A stretch of 64,000 bases of DNA from Chloroflexota bacterium (lineage in GTDB: Bacteria; Chloroflexota; Dehalococcoidia; GIF9; UBA5629), in NCBI GenBank assembly GCA_016865855.1, contig VGNX01000001.1:107711-171710 (forward strand), in the 5' to 3' direction. The notes below the pieces were generated by a model. It had not been told where the DNA came from. It saw only the letters and a program-made list of their open reading frames with translations, and ran no database searches. The position numbers and the translations under genes are program-made. Positions within the stretch are counted from its first letter, which is position 1; the number at the start of each line of letters is the position of its first letter. This document shows, piece after piece, positions 25,033 to 34,812 of this stretch.

Positions 25033-26426
25033 TTCCTCGGTGGCCTGACAAGACCCAATCGCAGGGCTTCAGCTACAGTGCCTGCTTTCAGAAGTTCAAT
25101 GCCCTTCATATCGAATGAAAGTTTGGACGAGGCCTCGGGAATCAGGCAACGCTTAAAACCCAACCTGGCTGCTTCACTAAGTCGCCTCTCCAGTTGAGGC
25201 ACGGCTCTAAGCTCACCACTCAACCCTACCTCACCAAGGGCTACAAGCCCCTGGGCAACCCGAGCATCACGATGGCTCGATGCAATCGCTAAAGCAATAC
25301 CTAAGTCAGCAGCCGGCTCACCGATCTTCATACCGCCGATAACGTTAGTTATGACATCTTGATTGGAAAGGTTAACCCCAGCACGCCTGGTAAGCACAGC
25401 CGCTATTAAAAGCAACCGATTGAAATCTACACCATTAGCAATCCGCCGCGGGGGAGCAAAACTGGCCGGACTGGTTAAAGCCTGTATTTCCACCAGCAGA
25501 GGACGGCTTCCCTCAAAGGTCGGCACCACAGCCGAACCAACTGCTCCATCACAATGCGAAGCCAGGAAAGCTTCAGATGGGTTAGACACCTCTATTAAAC
25601 CACCACCGCTCATCTCAAAAATGCCCACTTCATTGCTGGAACCAAAACGATTCTTGGTGCTCCGCAATATCCGATAGCTACTAAAGGTCTCACCCTCGAG
25701 ATAAAGAACCACATCGACAATGTGCTCTAACACTCTAGGGCCGGCAATAGCCCCGTCTTTGGTTACATGTCCGGTAATGAGCACCGGGATACCGGCTCGT
25801 TTTGCCCATCTCATAAGCCTCAAGGTGCATTCTCGTATTTGGCCAACACTGCCCGGTGCTCCAGTCAGCTCCTCTATATAAACAGTCTGGACAGAATCAA
25901 CAACCACCAAATTCGGAGATAATTCTCCCAAGCGTCCAAGGATAACCTCAAGATTAGTCTCGGGAAGAATATAAAGCCTATCACCGCCTATCCCCAGGCG
26001 TTCCGACCTCAGTTTAACCTGCTGGGATGACTCCTCGCCAGAAACATATAGTACCGTACCTCCTCGCTCAGCCACCGCTGATGAGGCCTGAAGCAACAGG
26101 GTGGATTTTCCGATACCTGGGTCACCACCAACAAGAACCAAAGAACCAGTCACCAGACCCCCACCTAGAACCCGATTGAACTCAGTAAAAGGAAAACTCA
26201 GCCGGGGATATGCTTCAGTTTTCAGTTTGGAAAGCTCACGGGGTGCATTTTCCTCTGTATATAACCACGTAGTTACTTGACTGGAGGCGGTGACAACGGT
26301 TTCTACAAAGCTATTCCACTCCTGGCAGCCAGGACAACGGCCTAGCCATTTTGGACTTTCCTTACCACACTGCTGGCAAACAAAGACAGTCTTGGACTTA
26401 GGCTTATTCAAGTTACCAACCCTCAA
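25029..26426 (-). CDS. radA: DNA repair protein RadA
   Basis: RadA is a RecA-like branch-migration ATPase for recombination intermediates. The 465-residue product has an N-terminal Zn finger (CQQCGKESPKWLGRCPGCQEWN), Walker A GGDPGIGKSTLL near residues 100-111, the RadA-specific KNRFGSSNEVGIFEM, and a C-terminal Lon protease-like domain. TTG 26426 is the apparent start. A type B repeat and the clpC terminator separate it from clpC; it shares GTGA with ispD at its 3' end. Confidence 0.96.
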   Translation of the reverse strand: MRVGNLNKPKSKTVFVCQQCGKESPKWLGRCPGCQEWNSFVETVVTASSQVTTWLYTEENAPRELSKLKTEAYPRLSFPFTEFNRVLGGGLVTGSLVLVGGDPGIGKSTLLLQASSAVAERGGTVLYVSGEESSQQVKLRSERLGIGGDRLYILPETNLEVILGRLGELSPNLVVVDSVQTVYIEELTGAPGSVGQIRECTLRLMRWAKRAGIPVLITGHVTKDGAIAGPRVLEHIVDVVLYLEGETFSSYRILRSTKNRFGSSNEVGIFEMSGGGLIEVSNPSEAFLASHCDGAVGSAVVPTFEGSRPLLVEIQALTSPASFAPPRRIANGVDFNRLLLIAAVLTRRAGVNLSNQDVITNVIGGMKIGEPAADLGIALAIASSHRDARVAQGLVALGEVGLSGELRAVPQLERRLSEAARLGFKRCLIPEASSKLSFDMKGIELLKAGTVAEALRLGLVRPPRK

Positions 26427-26484
26427 ACACCGGAGACTCTACACGGCCATTACCTAGTATATCAGTTACTAAAAGAGCCTTCAC

Positions 26485-26565
26485 TGTCATTGCGAGGCAC
26501 GAAGTGCCGTGGCAATCTCGGTGGTGGGAAGTCAAATGAGATTGCTTCGCTTCGCTCGCAATGAC
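26485..26565. repeat. Type B repeat
   Basis: TGTCATTGCGAGGCACGAAGTGCCGTGGCAATCTCGG...GAGATTGCTTCGCTTCGCTCGCAATGAC in the clpC-radA intergenic region. Confidence 0.88.
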
Positions 26566-26619
26566 AGACGGAGATTGCCAAATAACCCCCAAAAATCATT
26601 CATGGGCGAATTAAATACC

Positions 26620-26660
26620 AAAAAGGGCGGGGTTTTATAATCTATACTCAGTCCCGCCCT
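26620..26660 (-). terminator. Putative intrinsic terminator of clpC
   Basis: On the minus strand AGGGCGGG ... CCCGCCCT forms an 8-bp stem with a 21-base loop followed by TTTT, 45 bases after the clpC stop. The large loop lowers certainty. Confidence 0.6.
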
Positions 26661-26704
26661 ACGTAGAATCAGACTATCGAGAAGCTGGAATTACGAGGTT
26701 CAGT

Positions 26705-29185
26705 TCAGCTCTTGTGTTGTCCCTCCACCGATAAGGCTCCAGCGGCGGCCCGAATCACAATTTTCTCACCGTCATAGTCTACCTTCAAAGTATCGCCGGG
26801 GCTGAACTCACCACGGAGTAGAGCTTCAGAAAGCTTATCCTCAATCTCATTCTGAATCACACGGCGCAAAGGTCGTGCCCCGAAAGTCGGGTCATAGCCT
26901 TTTTCACACAGAAAGTCCCTGGCAGCGTCGGTGATCTCCAGCTTCAGATTCTTCTCGCCTAATGACTTAGCCACCTGGCTGAGCATCAAATCGACGATTT
27001 GGCGGATTTGTTCTTTACTGAGAGAATGGAAAACGACCACTTCATCAATGCGATTTAGAAACTCAGGCAGAAAGGTCGTCTTTAGCTCCGCCAGCACTTT
27101 TTCCTTCATCTTCTCGTATTCAGTTTGGCGATGCCTTTCCTCATCGGTCCGAGCAGCGAAGCCGATGCCCATAACACCTTTTATATGTTTGGCGCCGACG
27201 TTGCTCGTCATAACCACTATACTGTTACGAAAATCAACACGGCGCCCTTTGGCATCGGTCAAGTGGCCGTCATCAAAAATCTGGAGCAATATATTAAAAA
27301 CATCAGGGTGTGCCTTCTCAATCTCATCGAGTAGTATCACGCAATAGGGCTTTCGCCTCACTGCCTCAGTTAATTGCCCTCCCTCGTCATAGCCTACATA
27401 TCCTGGAGGAGCACCAACCAATCGAGCCACAGTATGTCGCTCCATGAATTCAGACATATCAAGCCGGACCATGGCATCTTCACTGCCGAACATGAACTCG
27501 GCTAAAGCCCTAACCAGCTCAGTCTTGCCCACTCCCGTCGGCCCAAGGAAAATAAAGCTACCAATCGGATGGCGAGGTTCCTTCAAGCCGGCTCGGGCAC
27601 GTCTCACCGCCTTAGACACAACATTTATAGCCTCATCTTGGCCAACAATGCGGCGGTGCAAAGCCTCTTCCATTTGCAGTAGGCGACTGGACTCATCGGT
27701 GGTCAAGCGCACTACAGGGACTCCAGTCCACATACTGACCACCTCGGCGATATCTTCCTCGGTCACAACTGGCTTCTCCTGCTGCTGCTCTGCCTGCCAC
27801 TTTTGTTCCAGGCTATTGATTTTGTCCACCAACTGAACTTCCCGATCGCGCAGCTCAGCAGCATGCTCATACTCTTTAGATGAAATGGCCGTGTCTTTAT
27901 CCTTGCGCACAGCCTCCAGAGCACGCCTGGCTTCAGTCAAACCGATAGGTACCCCACCTCGCATAATACGAACTCGAGATGCAGCCTCATCCATTAAATC
28001 GATAGCCTTATCGGGCAAGAATCGGTCTGGTATATATTTAGCGGCTAAGGAGGCCGCAGCCTGCAAAGCCTCATCACTTATAGTCAATCGGTGATGCTCT
28101 TCATAACGCGCCTTAATGCCTCGCACTATATCCAGAGTCTGCTCCACAGTCGGCTCAGTCACCATTACCGGTTGAAAACGACGCTCTAACGCAGCATCTT
28201 TCTCAATATACTTGCGGTAATCGTCCAAGGTGGTGGCGCCAATACACTGGAGTTCACCTCGGGAAAGCGACGGTTTCAAGATATTGGAGGCATCAACAGC
28301 ACCCTCAGCAGCACCCGCACCAACTATGGTATGCAGCTCATCCACAAAAATCACACAATTGCCAGCGCTTTTTATCTCGTCAATTACCTTCTTCAGCCTT
28401 TCTTCAAATTCACCGCGATATTTTGTGCCAGCTACCAACGAGCCTATATCAAGAGTCAAGAGTCGCTTACCCTGTAACGTCTCAGGAACTTCACCTGCCA
28501 CAATTCGATGTGCCAAGCCTTCAACGATCGCCGTTTTGCCAACACCCGGTTCACCTATAAGCGCCGGGTTGTTTTTCGTGCGACGGCTTAGTATTTGGAT
28601 AACCCGCTCAATCTCCTTGTTTCGGTTAATAACAGGATCGAGCTTTCCAGCTCGAGCCGCACCAGTTAGATCGATTCCAAGCTGGTCTAAGACCGGTGTC
28701 CGAGCAGTACCTCGAGCCACAGCACGGGGTTGTTGAGACGCGCCTTGGCTTAGAATACTGTTTATCTCAGCCTGAGCTTTCTCGAAGGTGACACCAAAAC
28801 TCTCCAAAACACCAACAGCTGCACCATCACGATCACGCAGAAGGCCTAACAGGAGATGCTCAGTGCCTATATAGCTATGGTTCAAGCGGCGAGCCTCATC
28901 AACCGCAAGCTCAATAACCCTTTTTGCCCTGGGAGTAAGACCAACTTCGCCGATTGCAGACCTCTCCCCCCGCCCCACCACGAACTCCACAGCAGCTCGT
29001 ATTTTATTCGGGAGCACACCCAAATGGCCTAGGACTTTACTAGCTACACTTTCCTCTTCAGCTATAAGACCCAGTAATATATGCTCAGTATCAATGTAAT
29101 TGTGTCCAAAACGTTGCGCTTCTTCTTGGGCATGGGTTAGGGCTCGACGAGCTCTCTCTGAGAATTTTTCAAACCTGCTGGCCAT
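26705..29185 (-). CDS. clpC: ATP-dependent Clp protease ATP-binding subunit ClpC
   Basis: An 826-residue Hsp100 unfoldase that feeds ClpP. It has two N-terminal Clp repeats (residues about 5-145), first Walker [14 protein letters not shown], Walker [15 protein letters not shown], a central coiled M-domain/UVR-like stretch ([27 protein letters not shown]), second Walker [17 protein letters not shown], and the ClpP-contact loop region around VMGIGFA. The UVR-like motif and length favour ClpC over ClpB or ClpA. No ctsR or mcsAB genes are beside it. clpP is not in the window. Confidence 0.96.
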   Translation of the reverse strand: MASRFEKFSERARRALTHAQEEAQRFGHNYIDTEHILLGLIAEEESVASKVLGHLGVLPNKIRAAVEFVVGRGERSAIGEVGLTPRAKRVIELAVDEARRLNHSYIGTEHLLLGLLRDRDGAAVGVLESFGVTFEKAQAEINSILSQGASQQPRAVARGTARTPVLDQLGIDLTGAARAGKLDPVINRNKEIERVIQILSRRTKNNPALIGEPGVGKTAIVEGLAHRIVAGEVPETLQGKRLLTLDIGSLVAGTKYRGEFEERLKKVIDEIKSAGNCVIFVDELHTIVGAGAAEGAVDASNILKPSLSRGELQCIGATTLDDYRKYIEKDAALERRFQPVMVTEPTVEQTLDIVRGIKARYEEHHRLTISDEALQAAASLAAKYIPDRFLPDKAIDLMDEAASRVRIMRGGVPIGLTEARRALEAVRKDKDTAISSKEYEHAAELRDREVQLVDKINSLEQKWQAEQQQEKPVVTEEDIAEVVSMWTGVPVVRLTTDESSRLLQMEEALHRRIVGQDEAINVVSKAVRRARAGLKEPRHPIGSFIFLGPTGVGKTELVRALAEFMFGSEDAMVRLDMSEFMERHTVARLVGAPPGYVGYDEGGQLTEAVRRKPYCVILLDEIEKAHPDVFNILLQIFDDGHLTDAKGRRVDFRNSIVVMTSNVGAKHIKGVMGIGFAARTDEERHRQTEYEKMKEKVLAELKTTFLPEFLNRIDEVVVFHSLSKEQIRQIVDLMLSQVAKSLGEKNLKLEITDAARDFLCEKGYDPTFGARPLRRVIQNEIEDKLSEALLRGEFSPGDTLKVDYDGEKIVIRAAAGALSVEGQHKS

Positions 29186-29340
29186 ATTCGTCCTTGTCCT
29201 CTACACCTCTTGCTGCTCGCTCAACCGACACCGCTAACTAAAATTATAAGGCGTTTGGTTTAACATGTCAAAGCTTCTAGACATTTGGGGTTCTGTGTTA
29301 TGCATAAAGAAAAGCTGACTTCAAGGGGCTTAGAAAAAAC

Positions 29341-29460
29341 CCCCTGGCAGTGGCATATTTTCCCAAGGAGTTGCCACCCTAGTATCGTCTGCGCTGAGGC
29401 GTTTCACTTCCGTGTTCGGGATGAGAACGGGTGGTTCCACCTCGCTCTAACCACCAGAGG
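29341..29460 (-). rRNA. rrf: 5S ribosomal RNA (isolated)
   Basis: The minus strand reads CCTCTGGTGGTTAGAGCGAGG... with the conserved CCCGTTCTCATCCCGAACACGGAAGTGAAACGC core and ends ATGCCACTGCCAGGGG. The first and last seven bases pair to form helix I. It is a complete 5S gene of about 120 bases. No 16S, 23S or tRNA lies within the window, so it is separated from any rRNA operon. A canonical promoter lies just upstream (29476-29504). Confidence 0.96.
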
Positions 29461-29475
29461 ATAAAAGCTACTAAT

Positions 29476-29504
29476 AATATACAGCTAAAAGTCTTTTTTG
29501 TCAA
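29476..29504 (-). promoter_or_regulatory. Sigma70-type promoter of the 5S gene
   Basis: On the minus strand TTGACA, a 17-bp spacer, then TATATT, about 16 bases before the mature 5S 5' end. This shows the 5S gene is transcribed on its own. Confidence 0.85.
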
Positions 29505-29583
29505 ATAAAGCTACCGACTTGACGATAACGTCTGCCAATGCTATTCTTACAACTAAGCCTGATTCTTTAAACGAGGTATAGAC

Positions 29584-29919
29584 ATGAATTACGAACGTGA
29601 ATTACTCAAAGGCAACACCGATTCTTTGCTCCTGTGCCTGATTAATCACCAGCCAATGTATGGCTACCAGATCATAAAAGAACTAGGAAAAAGAAGCAAT
29701 GGCTACTTTCAATTCAAGGAAGGCACTATCTATCCAGCGCTCCACCGCCTGGAAAAAGCCGGGCTTATTCAGGGTAAATGGCAACGATTACCAAGCGGCC
29801 AAGAAAGGCGCTACTATTACATAACGCAAAAGGGACAAAAAGCTCTGGCTGAAAGACTAACTGTCTGGCAAGACTTCGCTACAGCCGTGGCTTTAATTAT
29901 GCAACCAGCAACCGGTTGA
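29584..29919 (+). CDS. PadR-family transcriptional regulator
   Basis: A 111-residue winged-helix protein: LKGNTDSLLLCLINHQPMYGYQIIKELGKRSNGYFQFKEGTIYPALHRLEKAGLIQGKWQ...GQERRYYYITQKGQKAL. This is the PadR signature. PadR regulators usually repress neighbouring membrane or efflux genes in response to small molecules. GAGGTATAGAC precedes the ATG. The stop overlaps the TTG start of the next gene, so regulator and membrane partner are coexpressed and the membrane protein is the likely partner in regulation. Confidence 0.92.
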   Translation: MNYERELLKGNTDSLLLCLINHQPMYGYQIIKELGKRSNGYFQFKEGTIYPALHRLEKAGLIQGKWQRLPSGQERRYYYITQKGQKALAERLTVWQDFATAVALIMQPATG

Positions 29920-30851
29920 AAGCAATGCCGACTAAGTTAAACTATACAGATAGTCTCAAAGACTATCTAAGGCTCGATCCCACAATCGAAGGCAATGTGG
30001 TGCGGGAGCTTAATACACACCTTGAGGACAAAAGCCACGAATTAATAGAATCCGGGCTCTCCGAAGAAGAAGCCACTGCAACTGCGGCAAAGCTTTTAGG
30101 TTCTCCACGAATCGTTTCTAAGCAAATGTACGAGGTATATAGCCAGGGTAGTTGGCGTCAAGCTCTTTTCGCTGCCTTGCCCCATCTTTTAGTTGCCGCA
30201 CTCTTCGCTATGCATTTCTGGCAAAATACATTTTGGCTAGTTGGAATGTTAGGTGCAATTACTGGCGCTGTAATTTATGGTTGGTGTCACGGTAAGCCAG
30301 CTTGGTTATTCCCCTGGCTGGGTTATTGCCTAATTCCGGTAATAGCTGTTGGCATCCTATTGATATATTTACCCGGCGGCTGGGTTTGGTTCGCTGCCAC
30401 TGCTTACGTTCCCTTAGCTCTACTCGTCATATTCTCCGTAACCAAGCAGACTATCAGAAAAGACTGGCTGTTTGCCTCATTAATGCTGCTTCCTATCCCT
30501 ATAGTGTTAGGTTGGATGCTAGCGCTAGAATTAGAAGATAAACTTATATGGCAAGAGCAACTTTTTGAGTTCGCCTCTCTGATTGCTTTGAGCTTTGCAG
30601 TGTTGGCACTAACCGTAGTCACTTTCATCCGCATCAGACAGCGTTGGGCCAAAGTCGGAGCTCTATTAACCCTGGAAGTGCTGACCCTGGTAATGATAGG
30701 TCTGGGTGGCAAGAGTGCTATTGGCTTCGGCGGATGGCTAATCCTCGCGTTATTAGCCTTACTACTTCTTCTTGGTCCGGCACTGCTGGAACGAAAAATA
30801 AGAGAGGCTGACCGGAAACCACTAAAGCTATCCAATAAATCAACTCGCTGA
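29916..30851 (+). CDS. HAAS-domain (DUF1700-like) integral membrane protein
   Basis: The first about 75 residues form an amphipathic helical domain (YLRLDPTIEGNVVRELNTHLEDKSHELIESGLSEEEATATAAKLLGSPRIVSKQMYEVY) of the HAAS/permease-prefix type. At least seven hydrophobic segments follow, for example ALFAALPHLLVAALFAMHF and WLILALLALLLLLGPALL. Such proteins are regularly encoded after a PadR regulator and are thought to sense or signal at the membrane. The TTG start at 29916 overlaps the padR stop; ATG 29925 is an alternative. The ligand is unknown. Confidence 0.8.
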   Translation: MKAMPTKLNYTDSLKDYLRLDPTIEGNVVRELNTHLEDKSHELIESGLSEEEATATAAKLLGSPRIVSKQMYEVYSQGSWRQALFAALPHLLVAALFAMHFWQNTFWLVGMLGAITGAVIYGWCHGKPAWLFPWLGYCLIPVIAVGILLIYLPGGWVWFAATAYVPLALLVIFSVTKQTIRKDWLFASLMLLPIPIVLGWMLALELEDKLIWQEQLFEFASLIALSFAVLALTVVTFIRIRQRWAKVGALLTLEVLTLVMIGLGGKSAIGFGGWLILALLALLLLLGPALLERKIREADRKPLKLSNKSTR

Positions 30852-30901
30852 CTTTTATCGTTCAAACCGGCAAGGCGAAATTAAAAAGAAAAGAGCTATT
30901 T

Positions 30902-31342
30902 CTACCTCCAAATTCCAAGTTTTGATTGTCTGGATTCTTTTTCCATCGCTTCCAAATAGACTTGATACTTAACATCAGGCGGATAGGCTATAGCCCAGGC
31001 ACAACCTTGCCTTACTATCTCGGCATTGATGAAGTCATCGCCAATATAAACGTAGCGCAGTAATCTTCCATAGCTATCTTTGTCTGAAATATCTCTCTCC
31101 AGCCTAACGTTCTTGCCCGCTACTAGCCCTTCATTTATCTGTTTCGCTTCCAAATAATAGAAGTCACCGCTTTCAGGGGCATCGATGCCAATATAACGCA
31201 CATGATAACCACCTTCAATAATAATAGTATCGCCATCGATAACTCTGGTCACCGTAGTCGTGCCAGATGGCTTCTGGCAAGCTAATGACAGCAATGAAAC
31301 GGTCAAGAGGAGCAGGATGACAAATCCGCTTCTAAAGCTCAT
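30902..31342 (-). CDS. Thermonuclease-family (SNc-like) lipoprotein
   Basis: A 146-residue secreted nuclease. The N-terminus is a lipoprotein signal (GFVILLLLTVSLLSLACQKP, lipobox LSLAC), so the mature protein is probably lipid-anchored outside the cytoplasmic membrane. The SNc domain follows: TRVIDGDTIIIEGGYHVRYIGIDAPESGDFYYLEAKQINEGLVAGKNVRLERDISDKDSYGRLLRYVYIGDDFINAEIVRQGCAWAI, with catalytic Arg/Glu candidates in R.IGIDAPE and D.YGR.L. It probably degrades extracellular nucleic acid. Transcribed toward ruvB on the same strand but about 70 bases beyond ruvB's end. Confidence 0.9.
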   Translation of the reverse strand: MSFRSGFVILLLLTVSLLSLACQKPSGTTTVTRVIDGDTIIIEGGYHVRYIGIDAPESGDFYYLEAKQINEGLVAGKNVRLERDISDKDSYGRLLRYVYIGDDFINAEIVRQGCAWAIAYPPDVKYQVYLEAMEKESRQSKLGIWR

Positions 31343-31411
31343 TTTGCTTTAAGTCCAACGGCTCTTTTATGCTGCTGACCAGCAACAGGAAGGGAAAATA
31401 CCTAGTAACCT

Positions 31412-32452
31412 TTACCAAAGGCTTGACTGAGACGACTGCCCCTTCTTATAAGCAACTCCCAGGTGTTCGCAGGCAAGCCTGGTGGCTACTCTACCGCGAG
31501 GTTTCCTCTCTAGGAATCCTAATTGAAGAAGATATGGTTCGTAAACATCCATTATAGTATCTGCTTCCTCACTGATAGAAGCAGCAATAGTTTCCAGTCC
31601 GACTGGCCCACCATCGAATTTTTCAATTATAGTGCGCAGAACCTTGTGGTCTATCTCATCCAAACCAATATGATCTATCTCTAATTTGGAAAGTGCTTCA
31701 ATGGCAACAGATTCGGTAATCACCCCATTCGCCATTACTTGAGCATAGTCACGTACTCGTTTGAGAATCCTATTAGCTACTCGTGGTGTCCCTCGAGCTC
31801 GACAGGCAATTTCACTGACGCCAGCCTCGTCTATATCTATCTTGAGGATACTTGCTGAACGTCTTAAGATCTCCCTTATAGCCGGTTCATCATAGAAATC
31901 AAGGCGATAAACAGCACCGAATCTGTCCCTCAGAGGCGGGCTCATCAAGGCATAGCGTGTGGTAGCTCCAATCAAGGTAAAACGAGGTAGACTTAAGCGT
32001 AAACTCCTGGCACCTGGCCCCTTACCAAGAATTATATCTATGGCAAAATCTTCCATTGCTGGATAAAGTATTTCTTCCACCGGACGGCCGAGTCGGTGAA
32101 TCTCGTCAATAAAAAAACCATCGTTTTTTTGCAGATTAGTCAGGATAGCTGCCAAATCTCCGGGACGCTCTATAGCTGGCCCCGAGCTAACTCTGATATT
32201 GACTCCCATTTCAGCAGCGATAATGTAGGCTAATGTAGTCTTTCCTAAACCGGGTGGCCCGTAAAGAAGAATATGGTCTAAAGGTTCTCCGCGTTTCTGA
32301 GCAGCTGCAATAGCTATCTCGAGGTTACTCTTAACCTTCCCCTGTCCGATAAAATCACTCAGACGTCTGGGGCGAAGATTAGTGTCCAGTGAAACATCAT
32401 CAGCGCTGGGCTTACCTGATATTATCCGTGTCTTTACTTCCTTTTCTCTCAT
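31412..32452 (-). CDS. ruvB: Holliday junction branch migration helicase RuvB
   Basis: A 346-residue AAA+ motor that drives Holliday junction migration with RuvA. Walker [20 protein letters not shown] near residues 65-83, Walker [10 protein letters not shown], sensor region [23 protein letters not shown], and the C-terminal winged helix ([41 protein letters not shown]) are present. ruvA and ruvC are not in the window. The start codon region is about 90 bases from the rpoC-side terminator hairpin. Confidence 0.97.
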   Translation of the reverse strand: MREKEVKTRIISGKPSADDVSLDTNLRPRRLSDFIGQGKVKSNLEIAIAAAQKRGEPLDHILLYGPPGLGKTTLAYIIAAEMGVNIRVSSGPAIERPGDLAAILTNLQKNDGFFIDEIHRLGRPVEEILYPAMEDFAIDIILGKGPGARSLRLSLPRFTLIGATTRYALMSPPLRDRFGAVYRLDFYDEPAIREILRRSASILKIDIDEAGVSEIACRARGTPRVANRILKRVRDYAQVMANGVITESVAIEALSKLEIDHIGLDEIDHKVLRTIIEKFDGGPVGLETIAASISEEADTIMDVYEPYLLQLGFLERKPRGRVATRLACEHLGVAYKKGQSSQSSLW

Positions 32453-32540
32453 TGCTCAGGAAGTCAACCAAAGGCTTATTTGCAATTATATCACATCAAG
32501 TATCAGCAAACTAAAGCCAATAGAAACGGGCGATTAATAG

Positions 32541-32570
32541 AAAAACCCTCGCTTGATGGCGAGGATTTTT
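32541..32570. terminator. Bidirectional hairpin terminator, originally behind rpoC
   Basis: AAAAA-CCCTCGC-TTGATG-GCGAGG-ATTTTT: a 6-bp GC-rich stem (32547-32552 with 32559-32564) and U-tracts in both directions. It is the first terminator in the rpoC direction, but an IS6-like element has landed at its edge and now separates it from rpoC. Confidence 0.75.
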
Positions 32571-32635
32571 GGGTTCTGTTATATCTTTGTTGAGAGTTTC
32601 GAGATAGAAAATATTAAGAAAGGAGGTTAAAACTA

Positions 32636-32815
32636 ATGAAAAGAAGTAGGAGAACTAACCTAATAGAGAAGATTCTTGTGAAGACAAGCAAGGCACAGCG
32701 TAAGGTTCAGAAACAGTTCATGGACAGTATTCTGCGATGTTCAACTCCAAGACTAGAACATATAGCTAAGAATGTCAAAGTCAAGAATCGTGGTAAAAGT
32801 ATCGTTGTAGAATAA
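32636..32815 (+). CDS. Small basic protein (59 aa) in the IS6-like element
   Basis: Just under the track cutoff. A near-perfect AAGGAGGT lies 9 bases before ATG 32636. The product MKRSRRTNLIEKILVKTSKAQRKVQKQFMDSILRCSTPRLEHIAKNVKVKNRGKSIVVE is strongly basic and probably helical. I recognise no family. Being the first gene inside the left inverted repeat with the best ribosome-binding site of the element, it may be a regulatory or accessory DNA-binding protein; this is only an inference from position and charge. Confidence 0.65.
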   Translation: MKRSRRTNLIEKILVKTSKAQRKVQKQFMDSILRCSTPRLEHIAKNVKVKNRGKSIVVE

Positions 32816-32824
32816 CATTACTAC

Positions 32825-33148
32825 TTATTTAGGATAAGCTTTGATGTATATAGGAAATTTCTTATATTTCCGAACGTGGTCATTTATGGCATCTCTCTCC
32901 ATCTCTCTTGGTGTCTCAAACATTCTCGCTTCTCGGTACTTAAAGTACTTGGCTTTAGGATATTTACTGTATGTAAGGTTATCTCTTAGATGTGCCATCA
33001 AGCGGCCACGAATATTTGACCTCCTACTACCTCCTATGTACACAGGAACTTTTCTTGTATCGCCCAAAAAATATATTCCTGTCATACTGTTCGATAATGC
33101 TTTGATATTGTCGAAGGTGAACTTATACCATCTTCCTTCTACTGGCAT
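32825..33148 (-). CDS. GIY-YIG nuclease-like protein in the IS6-like element
   Basis: The conserved start is GIYFLGDTRKVPVYIGGSRRSNIRGRLMAHLRDN, giving the GIY...YIG motif, then the Arg (RGRLMAHL) and a downstream candidate catalytic Glu in EMERDAINDH. The family nicks or cuts DNA; members act in homing, repair (UvrC) and restriction. ATG 33148 (107 aa, MPVEGRWYKFTFDNI) is preferred to the track's 33298 because GGGAGAG sits just upstream and the longer version would overlap the transposase gene. It is on the opposite strand to the transposase. Function in the element is unknown. Confidence 0.75.
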   Translation of the reverse strand: MPVEGRWYKFTFDNIKALSNSMTGIYFLGDTRKVPVYIGGSRRSNIRGRLMAHLRDNLTYSKYPKAKYFKYREARMFETPREMERDAINDHVRKYKKFPIYIKAYPK

Positions 33149-33226
33149 ATCACTCTCCCATATCTTTGTTGACGCTATTTTAGCAGTCTTGTACCCTTTA
33201 GTAAATATCATATCAAGAGGTACAAG

Positions 33227-34324
33227 ATGTCCCAATACACTTATTTTAGAGGTGTCGACGTGGAAACTGGCAAGTACGCAACGATTATGACAAAACACGA
33301 ACCTGAATTATTGACTTGTAAGCACTGTAGTTCCAATGATGTAGTGAGATTCGGACACTATAAGGATACGCAGTACTATTGGTGCAATAATTGCAGGCGT
33401 AAGTTTAGCATTGCCGACACTTTGCCAAAGATGAAGACACCCATTAACCAGATAGCATCAGCACTTGGTATGTACTACGATGGTCTGTCTATTAACAAGA
33501 TACGTTACCAGCTAAAACACCTATACAATACAGATGTCTCCGACTTTGCTGTTTATAACTGGATAACAAGATTTACTAGAGATGCTATTGTGATAACCAG
33601 TCAATATAAACCAAATACAGGCTATGTCTGGCTCTGTGATGAGACTGTGATAAAAATATCAGGTAAGAAGTACTGGTTGATTAGTGTTATTGATATTAAG
33701 ACAAGATTCCTTTTGGCTTCAAGATTATCACACTATCGCAGAGTCGAGGATATACAGGAAACACTAAAGGAAGCATACAATCGCTCTGGAATGATACCGA
33801 AAGTTCTGATGACAGACCGTCTTCAAGCCTATATCTATGCTATACCTATGACGTTTGGAGATAAAGCCAAACATCTACGAGTTAAGAAACTTACAGCTAA
33901 GCCAAGTAGTAGCATAATTGAGCGTATGCAAGGAACAATTAAGGACAGAATCAAGACTATGAGAGGGCTTAAGAGCTTGAGCACAGCTAGACTGATACTT
34001 AATGGCTTTCTGATAAATTACAACTATTTTAGACCACACGAAACACTTTCCCAACAAGAGCTAACTACACCAGCACAGAAAGCTGGAATTAAATTCCCAT
34101 ACAGCAACTGGGAATCACTGATTAGGCATAGCCGAGAAGCCAAAGCACAGATATTTACCAAGCCACTAATACCAGTGTTAAAGGAGTTACCATTAACAGA
34201 AGTACAAAAGAAAAGAATTGTTGCCCGCCAAAAACAGCGTGATTTGCTTGAGAGCATAAGGAAGCAGCTAGCCAAAACTAGGCAAGATAAAATCACACCA
34301 AGTTTAAGGAGTACAAGACTATGA
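33227..34324 (+). CDS. IS6-like DDE transposase with N-terminal zinc ribbon
   Basis: A 365-residue transposase. Residues about 29-62 form a zinc ribbon (CKHC...WCNNCRRKF), then an HTH-like part, and the IS6-type catalytic core: LCDETVIKISGKKYWLISVIDIKTRFLLASRLS (first Asp), KVLMTDRLQAY (second Asp), and SIIERMQGTIKDRIKTMRGLKSLSTARLILNGFLINYNYFRPHETL (Glu, then the conserved tail). It is longer than typical IS6 transposases (about 230-240 aa) because of the zinc ribbon and a C-terminal extension rich in Lys/Arg. The frame is intact. GAGGTACAAG precedes the ATG. Its stop overlaps the start of the 163-aa gene (ATGA). Confidence 0.9.
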   Translation: MSQYTYFRGVDVETGKYATIMTKHEPELLTCKHCSSNDVVRFGHYKDTQYYWCNNCRRKFSIADTLPKMKTPINQIASALGMYYDGLSINKIRYQLKHLYNTDVSDFAVYNWITRFTRDAIVITSQYKPNTGYVWLCDETVIKISGKKYWLISVIDIKTRFLLASRLSHYRRVEDIQETLKEAYNRSGMIPKVLMTDRLQAYIYAIPMTFGDKAKHLRVKKLTAKPSSSIIERMQGTIKDRIKTMRGLKSLSTARLILNGFLINYNYFRPHETLSQQELTTPAQKAGIKFPYSNWESLIRHSREAKAQIFTKPLIPVLKELPLTEVQKKRIVARQKQRDLLESIRKQLAKTRQDKITPSLRSTRL

Positions 34325-34812
34325 TAAGGAATCTTTATCCCTTCATTCGTAAGTATTCTAATGAAAGAATTTTAATGAAGCCCAAAGATTTTAAGATTTG
34401 GGTGGAACAGGAATTCCGAGTTCGATACCTAGATAGGTGCATATCTTGTCGAGCAAAAGAATTGTCGCTTGATGACAGTACAACATTTGCTCAACATTAT
34501 TCTGAATTAGCTTCAGACGTTGCGTTTCAGAGAGAGGCTTGGGAGTTATTTTTACAGGCTGTGGATAAGCTAGACAGGGATAGCCAAGAATTCCTACCAA
34601 TTCGCAGATATTATAAGCAGGACACTTTGGTTCGTCATTTGGTAAATCGCTTTGTCTCATTTATAACTGCCCCTTTCCTTTCCGTAAATCAGTTGTTTCG
34701 TATCAAAAGTCGAAATATGAAAGTACCAAGACATAGCGGAACTAATAAAAATATCAGCAAACAAGCCAATGACAACAAGAGCTATAGCGAATTAAACCCA
34801 AAATCTCATTAA
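34321..34812 (+). CDS. Unknown 163-aa protein at the right end of the IS6-like element
   Basis: The ATG overlaps the transposase stop as ATGA, typical of coupled genes. The product (KPKDFKIWVEQEFRVRYLDRCISCRAKELSLDDSTTFAQHYSELASDVAFQREAWELFLQAVDKLDRDSQEFLPIRRYYKQDTLVRHL...) has a charged helical look and ends in a basic, low-complexity tail. I recognise no domain. A minus-strand ORF of 89 aa (34391-34660) is an alternative reading of the same stretch. The overlap with the transposase makes the plus frame more likely. Confidence 0.45.
   Translation: MIRNLYPFIRKYSNERILMKPKDFKIWVEQEFRVRYLDRCISCRAKELSLDDSTTFAQHYSELASDVAFQREAWELFLQAVDKLDRDSQEFLPIRRYYKQDTLVRHLVNRFVSFITAPFLSVNQLFRIKSRNMKVPRHSGTNKNISKQANDNKSYSELNPKSH

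Noticed and set aside
32841-33290. 149-aa plus-strand ORF inside the IS6-like element
   Set aside because: Antisense of the GIY-YIG gene, which has recognisable motifs and a ribosome-binding site.
34391-34660. 89-aa minus-strand ORF inside the IS6-like element
   Set aside because: Plausible composition, but the plus-strand ORF overlaps the transposase stop as ATGA. Kept only as an alternative.
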